Positions 59,981 through 64,000 of a stretch of 64,000 nucleotides of DNA are shown here, piece after piece. The notes beneath the pieces were generated by a model. That model had not been told where the DNA came from. It did not search any database and saw only the letters and a list, made by a program, of their open reading frames with translations. A program made the translations under genes and the position numbers. Within the stretch, counting starts at the first letter, position 1. The number at the start of each line of letters is the position of its first letter. The DNA comes from Marinococcus luteus (GTDB lineage: Bacteria > Bacillota > Bacilli > Bacillales > Marinococcaceae), in NCBI RefSeq assembly GCF_900106595.1, contig NZ_FNNC01000007.1, forward strand, positions 1 to 64,000, written 5' to 3'.

Positions 59981-60313
59981 GTGATCATGATAAAAGTGTA
60001 TGGAGCAGAAAAAAAGTGTCCGAGCTGCGTGAATCTTCCATCAAGCCGGGAAACGGCAGAGTGGCTCGAAGCTGCAGTGCAAAGAAAGTATCCGGATAAT
60101 CCCCCCAGTGTAGAACATATTGATATTGAAGACTCGACGTCGGCTTCTGATGCTGTGGCGGAAAAAGTCCGGCAGGAAGAATACTTTTATCCGCTCGTAA
60201 CAGTGAACGGAATAGTAGTGGCAGAAGGCAATCCACGACTCAAAGCTGTTTACAGGGAAATTGATAAGACGCAATCGCCGGCCGCGGGAACGACAGAAGC
60301 ACCAAAGGAATAA
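59981..60313 (+). CDS. yuzD: YuzD family thioredoxin-like protein (DUF1462)
   Basis: A 110-residue protein of the YuzD family with a thioredoxin-like fold. CPSC near residues 14-17 is the likely redox pair, and EYFYPLVTVNGIVVAEGNP is the family block around the cis-proline. Function unknown. The start is GTG 59981 or ATG 59987; AAAGGGGGC favours the first and AGGTG the second. It is divergent from the NifU-like gene, as in Bacillus, with a Fur-family box between them, which hints at iron metabolism. Confidence 0.83.
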   Translation: MIMIKVYGAEKKCPSCVNLPSSRETAEWLEAAVQRKYPDNPPSVEHIDIEDSTSASDAVAEKVRQEEYFYPLVTVNGIVVAEGNPRLKAVYREIDKTQSPAAGTTEAPKE

Positions 60314-60354
60314 AAAGAGGCCGGGCGGAAGTTGATTCTCCGTCCGGCTTTTTT
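60313..60354. terminator. Terminator between yuzD and the alkaline phosphatase gene
   Basis: A 10-bp GC-rich stem (60320-60329 with 60339-60348), one G-U pair, six T residues on the plus strand and an A-rich start that serves the minus strand. Confidence 0.87.
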
Positions 60355-60379
60355 CAACTGCTGATAGATTCAGCGCCGC

Positions 60380-61849
60380 TTAATTGTTACCGTGTCCGCG
60401 GTCGTTTTCTTTGCCGTGCCCAGTTTGTTCAGCGGAAGCTTCCTCGATCAGCCCTTTAATGTCGGTATTGTCCATGTAGCCGGTGAAATTTTCACTGCCG
60501 GCCCCGGTGGCAAAGAGAGGAACCATTTCTCCTGTATGGCCGCCGGTATCGCTTTCTGCACGTATTTCTGTATCAAGGGCTCCGACGTCATAGTGGTCAG
60601 CAATAATGGAACCAATTTCCCAGCCTACCTGGTACTCAGGATATACTTCCCCTTCCTCATCTTCGATATTTGCACGGAATGCTTCTAATTCTTCGTCTGT
60701 AATGTCAATATCTGCATATTCCGAGAACACCTGCTGAATGCTTTCCTCAGTGTATTGATCAGAGTCCTCCCGGGTTTCAAGCTGCTGGGCCATATACTCC
60801 GGGGACACTTCAATGTCTTTCAGTCCATCCACATCCATGGTTTCTGTTGCGGACATGCCAAGTGTTTCATGGTCGGAAAGCACAACAACGAGCGTGTCAT
60901 TCCGGTCTTCTGCCCAGGTAACGACCTGTTCAACCGTTTGGTCAAATTCGATCATTTCCTGCCATACGCCGGTGGCGTCAGCCGCATGGGCAGCGTGGTC
61001 AATACGGGCGCCTTCGACCATCATAAAGAAGCCGTCATCATCCTGTGAAAGCACGTCCAGTCCGGACTCAGTCATAGCCTGCAGGGATGGCTCCTCGCTG
61101 TCAACGTCGTCTTTATCGGTTTTATAGTTCATGTAGGAATCATTAAACAGGCCGAGCAGCTTGTCCGGAGTTCCGGCTTCCTCCAGCTCTTCTTCAGTAG
61201 TCGCGTATTCATAGCCGCTTTCCTGGAAATCATCCACGAGCCTGTCTTCGCTCGCGTCCTCGTCAGCTCCGAAAAATTCACCGCCGCCCCCAAGCAGGAC
61301 ATCATATTCCTCCTCGTACTGCTGTTCGGCAATGTCCTCTTCGCTTCCTCTGTCAGCTACGCTTGCAGTAAATGAAGCCGGAGTGGCGTCTGTGACCGTG
61401 TTATTGGAAATAACGCCGACTTTTTTTCCGTCGTCCTGGTACTGATCCAGAATGCTGTCTACTTCGTTGCCGTCTTCGTCGACACCGATGCTTCCGTTAT
61501 TTGTTTTCGTGCCGGTAGCGATGGCTGTACCGGCAGCGGCTGAATCAGTTACGTTGTTATCAGCAGAATATGTGCTGGTCATGCCTGTATGTTCAAGCGA
61601 TTCCATGAACAGTTCGCCTTCCTTGCCGTATTCAAGCATAGAAGCGATTTCCATCTGCCCCATTCCCATGCCGTCCCCAACCATTACGATGACGTTTTCC
61701 GGCACATCTTCCTTGGCATTTTTACTGCTGTTTTCAATTCCGTTTTCACTGGCGTTATCATTAGCTGAGCCACTTGCGTGAAGAAGGCTCCCTGAGCTGA
61801 TAACCATTCCTGCGAGAACGCCGACCGTTAACTTTTTTGAAAAATACAT
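60380..61849 (-). CDS. phoA: Secreted alkaline phosphatase
   Basis: A 489-residue exported alkaline phosphatase that frees phosphate from organic esters outside the cell. A signal peptide (about residues 1-28) is followed by an Asn/Ser/Glu-rich stretch and the catalytic domain. The nucleophilic serine is in TDSAAAGTA, and metal ligands are visible in MVGDGMG, ARIDHAAHA, LSDHE and TGGHTGE. The protein is very acidic, as is common in halophile exports. ATG at 61849 follows GGGAGGG; an upstream in-frame ATG precedes that site. I see no clear Pho box. Confidence 0.9.
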   Translation of the reverse strand: MYFSKKLTVGVLAGMVISSGSLLHASGSANDNASENGIENSSKNAKEDVPENVIVMVGDGMGMGQMEIASMLEYGKEGELFMESLEHTGMTSTYSADNNVTDSAAAGTAIATGTKTNNGSIGVDEDGNEVDSILDQYQDDGKKVGVISNNTVTDATPASFTASVADRGSEEDIAEQQYEEEYDVLLGGGGEFFGADEDASEDRLVDDFQESGYEYATTEEELEEAGTPDKLLGLFNDSYMNYKTDKDDVDSEEPSLQAMTESGLDVLSQDDDGFFMMVEGARIDHAAHAADATGVWQEMIEFDQTVEQVVTWAEDRNDTLVVVLSDHETLGMSATETMDVDGLKDIEVSPEYMAQQLETREDSDQYTEESIQQVFSEYADIDITDEELEAFRANIEDEEGEVYPEYQVGWEIGSIIADHYDVGALDTEIRAESDTGGHTGEMVPLFATGAGSENFTGYMDNTDIKGLIEEASAEQTGHGKENDRGHGNN

Positions 61850-61903
61850 GCTGACCCTCCCATAATGATTCATAACTTTTGATATTTTTTGAAATTTTAG
61901 TTA

Positions 61904-61932
61904 ATAATAAATGGGCCGGAAGCAACCGTCAA
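61904..61932 (-). promoter_or_regulatory. Sigma-A promoter of phoA
   Basis: On the minus strand TTGACG (61927-61932), 17-base spacer, TATTAT (61904-61909). PhoP-type TTAACA repeats are not evident. Confidence 0.75.
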
Positions 61933-62033
61933 CAACAATATATTTTTTCAGGCCAAATATCACTTTAATTTTCTAATTTTTTCATATTATGGATGTTTAT
62001 TTACTTAGGACTATTAATTAGTTTTTGCAAACA

Positions 62034-62060
62034 TAAAAAGATCTGCCTCATGGGCAGATC
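62034..62060 (-). terminator. Terminator after the TetR-NDH gene
   Basis: An 8-bp perfect stem (62040-62047 with 62053-62060) followed on the minus strand by a U-run. Confidence 0.8.
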
Positions 62061-62090
62061 CTCTGGTGGAACATGAAATTATTTTGGCTA

Positions 62091-63740
62091 TTAAACGCCG
62101 GAATGGTTTTTGTACATCCAGAGCACGCCGCTTTTTAACAGACGGGCGACGCGGCCGGTAACTGCTGCTTTGGCAGTGCCGCCCATCACCCCGAAGCCGT
62201 GCTTTTTGCCTAACGACCCGAGGGTGCCCTTGAGTTTGATTTCAGGCATCGTTTCCGGAAGCGGTTCGTTCTTCCATTGTTTTTTCATAATTGTGGCGAT
62301 CTGTTCTGCCTGTCCCTCGGCAAGCTGGGCGCTTGGAGCGTGCGGCAGACTGGCACAGTCCCCGACGATAAAAATATTTTTATCGTTTGTTAGATGATGG
62401 TGGGGGGTTAAAATTATGCGTCCTTTCCGGTCTTTTTCCGTATCCAGGTCACGGATGATTTTATTTGGCTGGATACCTGCAGTCCAAATGATTGCTTCAG
62501 ACTGGATCCAGTCTTCGTGGTTGTACAGGCCTTCTGCTGTCACAGTAGTGATGTCGGAATTGCTGATGACTTCAACGTCGTGCTTTTCAAACCAGTTCTG
62601 TACATAGTTACTAAGCCGTTTCGGGAACATAGGAAGAATGGTTTCCCCGCGGTCAAACAGACGTATGTGAAGATCTGAGCGGCTCTCCCGCAGTTCACTG
62701 GCCAGTTCTACGCCGCTGAGTCCGGCGCCTACGATGCTGACAGCGGATTTTGGCGGTAGATTGCTGATAGCTTCGTATGTTCGGCGTGTTGCTTCCATAC
62801 TTTGAATACTGTAGGAATGCTCTTCTGCACCGGGAACCCCGTGAAAGTTGTCGACCGAGCCAAGACCGGCAATGAGCTTGTCATATGGAAGCGAAGAAGA
62901 ATCAGACATAACCACCAGCTGATTTTCCATGTCGATATGGTCGACCGTGCCAAAATGAATTTTTAAACGGGAATGGTCGGGAAACGGAACACGCACGTCG
63001 TGGTCCGACTCGGTGCCGGCAGCAAGCGCGTAGTATTCCGTTTTCATACAGTGGTACGGAAGTTTATCCACTAATGTAATATCAACATCCTGGGGAAGGT
63101 CGCTGCCGAGCACGCGCTGAAGAAAACGCATCCCCCCGTAGCCTCCGCCTAATACGATAATTTTTTCCATTGTTTCTTGTCCCCCTTTGAGTAGCATGCT
63201 GTCTATGCCCGCGTGGACCAGCTGCATAAAATGATGAAGTAGTTCTTCGCGGTCGGTTTCAGCTCCGATGGATAGCTGATAGTAAAAATAGCTGTTGATG
63301 ATATGTGCCCATCGATTCGAAGAAATGGAAGGGTCTATTTCCTGCTGGCGGACACCGCTCTCAAGGAGCTGTTCCCACGTGCGAAGCAAAGCACTGTCAT
63401 GCTCGACCACATGGCGCCAAATGTGCCTGGTCAGGGAAGGGTTCAGGTGAAAGTCCCCCAGGAAATATCCGGCATAGGCACGAATACGGGAAGGAAGTGT
63501 CATGCGCTGAATTTTATACGTCTGCATGTATTCCTGCACCCTGAGCAGCCGGTCTTCTGCGAGTGCACGCATGATCGACTCTTTCGTAGGGAAGTAATTG
63601 AAAAAAGTCCCTTTGGCGACTTCGGCTGAAGCCGTGATTTCCTGTACAGTCGTCTGCTCAAAGCCCTTTTCCTGGAATAAATGCACAGCAGCCTGCAGAA
63701 TGCGGGAACGTGTCTGCTCTCGTTTTTCCGTTCGTTTCAT
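62091..63740 (-). CDS. TetR regulator fused in frame to an NDH-2-like oxidoreductase (YutJ type)
   Basis: One continuous 549-residue reading frame. Residues 1-190 are a complete TetR-family regulator: helix-turn-helix at about 28-48 (TTVQEITASAEVAKGTFFNYF) plus an all-helical ligand domain. Residues 191-549 are a complete type II NADH dehydrogenase-like flavoprotein close to B. subtilis YutJ, with the FAD loop GGGYGG (198-203), the NAD loop VGAGLSG and the late GDCASLPHAPSAQLAEGQAEQ. The start at 63740 follows AGAGGGGG. AAAGGGGG also precedes the internal ATG at 63170, so the oxidoreductase might be made alone as well. No stop separates the halves. Confidence 0.8.
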   Translation of the reverse strand: MKRTEKREQTRSRILQAAVHLFQEKGFEQTTVQEITASAEVAKGTFFNYFPTKESIMRALAEDRLLRVQEYMQTYKIQRMTLPSRIRAYAGYFLGDFHLNPSLTRHIWRHVVEHDSALLRTWEQLLESGVRQQEIDPSISSNRWAHIINSYFYYQLSIGAETDREELLHHFMQLVHAGIDSMLLKGGQETMEKIIVLGGGYGGMRFLQRVLGSDLPQDVDITLVDKLPYHCMKTEYYALAAGTESDHDVRVPFPDHSRLKIHFGTVDHIDMENQLVVMSDSSSLPYDKLIAGLGSVDNFHGVPGAEEHSYSIQSMEATRRTYEAISNLPPKSAVSIVGAGLSGVELASELRESRSDLHIRLFDRGETILPMFPKRLSNYVQNWFEKHDVEVISNSDITTVTAEGLYNHEDWIQSEAIIWTAGIQPNKIIRDLDTEKDRKGRIILTPHHHLTNDKNIFIVGDCASLPHAPSAQLAEGQAEQIATIMKKQWKNEPLPETMPEIKLKGTLGSLGKKHGFGVMGGTAKAAVTGRVARLLKSGVLWMYKNHSGV

Positions 63741-63871
63741 GGAATGCCCCCTCTGCGCAGCTGAAAGCATTTGCAAAAATAAAAAGTTACAATAGAGAGA
63801 ACAATTCGGTGGTGCAGCCAGTAAAAATGACTGCGGTCAATTTTGATTATAGAGAGGTACAGCTGCTTTGG

Positions 63872-63930
63872 CAACCAATTTTAAAAATATCAAACAATTT
63901 TGTGAACGGGGCATTCAAACGAATTGGTTG
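63872..63930. repeat. Spaced inverted repeat beside the TetR-NDH gene
   Basis: CAACCAATT (63872-63880) and AATTGGTTG (63922-63930) are exact inverse copies 41 bases apart. The second overlaps the -35 of a plus-strand promoter. They could be operator half-sites or a chance repeat. Confidence 0.4.
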
Positions 63931-63956
63931 ACGCAGCGGCCACAGACGACTAATAT
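63928..63956 (+). promoter_or_regulatory. Sigma-A promoter of the gene leaving the window
   Basis: TTGACG (63928-63933), 17-base spacer, TAATAT (63951-63956). A GAAGAGGTGA ribosome site at 63974-63983 and a GTG at 63990 follow, so a plus-strand gene probably begins at the window edge. A 34-codon frame at 63828-63932 has no good ribosome site. Confidence 0.75.
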
Positions 63957-63989
63957 AAACTCGTATAACCCGGGAAGAGGTGATGAAAG

Positions 63990-64000
63990 GTGAGGCCAAT
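63990..64000 (+). CDS. Start of an unidentified gene (partial)
   Basis: GTG 63990 lies 6 bases after GAAGAGGTGA and about 30 bases after a good promoter. Only three codons are visible, so nothing can be said of the product. An ATG at 63983 is an alternative but overlaps the ribosome site. Confidence 0.3.

Noticed and set aside
63828-63932. 34-codon plus-strand frame near the right end
   Set aside because: It lacks a good ribosome site, overlaps the inverted repeat and the downstream promoter, and shows no recognisable features.

Overview
The window is a chromosomal segment of a low-to-moderate GC Firmicute of the family Bacillaceae. Gene order follows Bacillus-type chromosomes: trxB-yvcI-rapZ-yvcK-whiA-crh, cggR-gapA-pgk-tpiA-gpmI-eno, secG-est-rnr-smpB-ssrA, nrdIEF, the suf operon, yunF/yunD, lipA-yutD, yutE/yutF, hom-thrC-thrB. 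An ectoine hydroxylase gene and very acidic exported proteins (PepSY proteins, alkaline phosphatase) suggest a halotolerant or haloalkaliphilic species, perhaps close to Alkalicoccus or Salisediminibacterium. The genus is inference only.

Layout. 1-4620 holds the trxB end, the yvcI-rapZ-yvcK-whiA-crh cluster and divergent clpP with a CtsR operator. 4989-13815 holds sigL and then the glycolytic genes under CggR, with a near-perfect CggR operator. 13938-20450 holds secG, two tandem alpha/beta hydrolases, RNase R, SmpB, tmRNA, a ZIP metal transporter and tRNA-Thr(CGU). 20621-25845 is an envelope-sensing region: three small membrane proteins, a YkoG/YkoH-like two-component system, two PepSY proteins whose promoters share 11-bp-phased TTCTCA repeats, and a peroxiredoxin-fold protein without its cysteines. 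26264-29708 is nrdI-nrdE-nrdF with two NrdR boxes.

29804-33212 holds a Nudix protein, redox proteins including a BdbC/BdbD pair, and a 241-bp internally deleted IS3-type remnant. 33358-36556 holds ilvD and ectD (with a sigma-B-like promoter). 37018-40758 holds yusI, gcvH and a SAM-I riboswitch controlling metNPQ. 41162-46412 is sufCDSUB. 46532-53656 holds yunF, yunD, thyA-dfrA, an NSS transporter with a 34-residue MetS-like partner, lipA and yutD. 53683-59489 holds glpX, yutE, yutF and the threonine genes. The right end holds nfu, yuzD, an alkaline phosphatase and an unusual in-frame fusion of a TetR regulator to an NDH-2-like flavoprotein.

Most of the window is conserved housekeeping DNA. 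The most unusual items are the TetR-NDH fusion, the shared repeat architecture of the two PepSY promoters, the cysteine-less peroxiredoxin-like gene beside them, and the miniature IS3 derivative. No rRNA, CRISPR array, prophage or replication origin was seen. All functional calls rest on reading the sequence and remembered family features; no database search was run.
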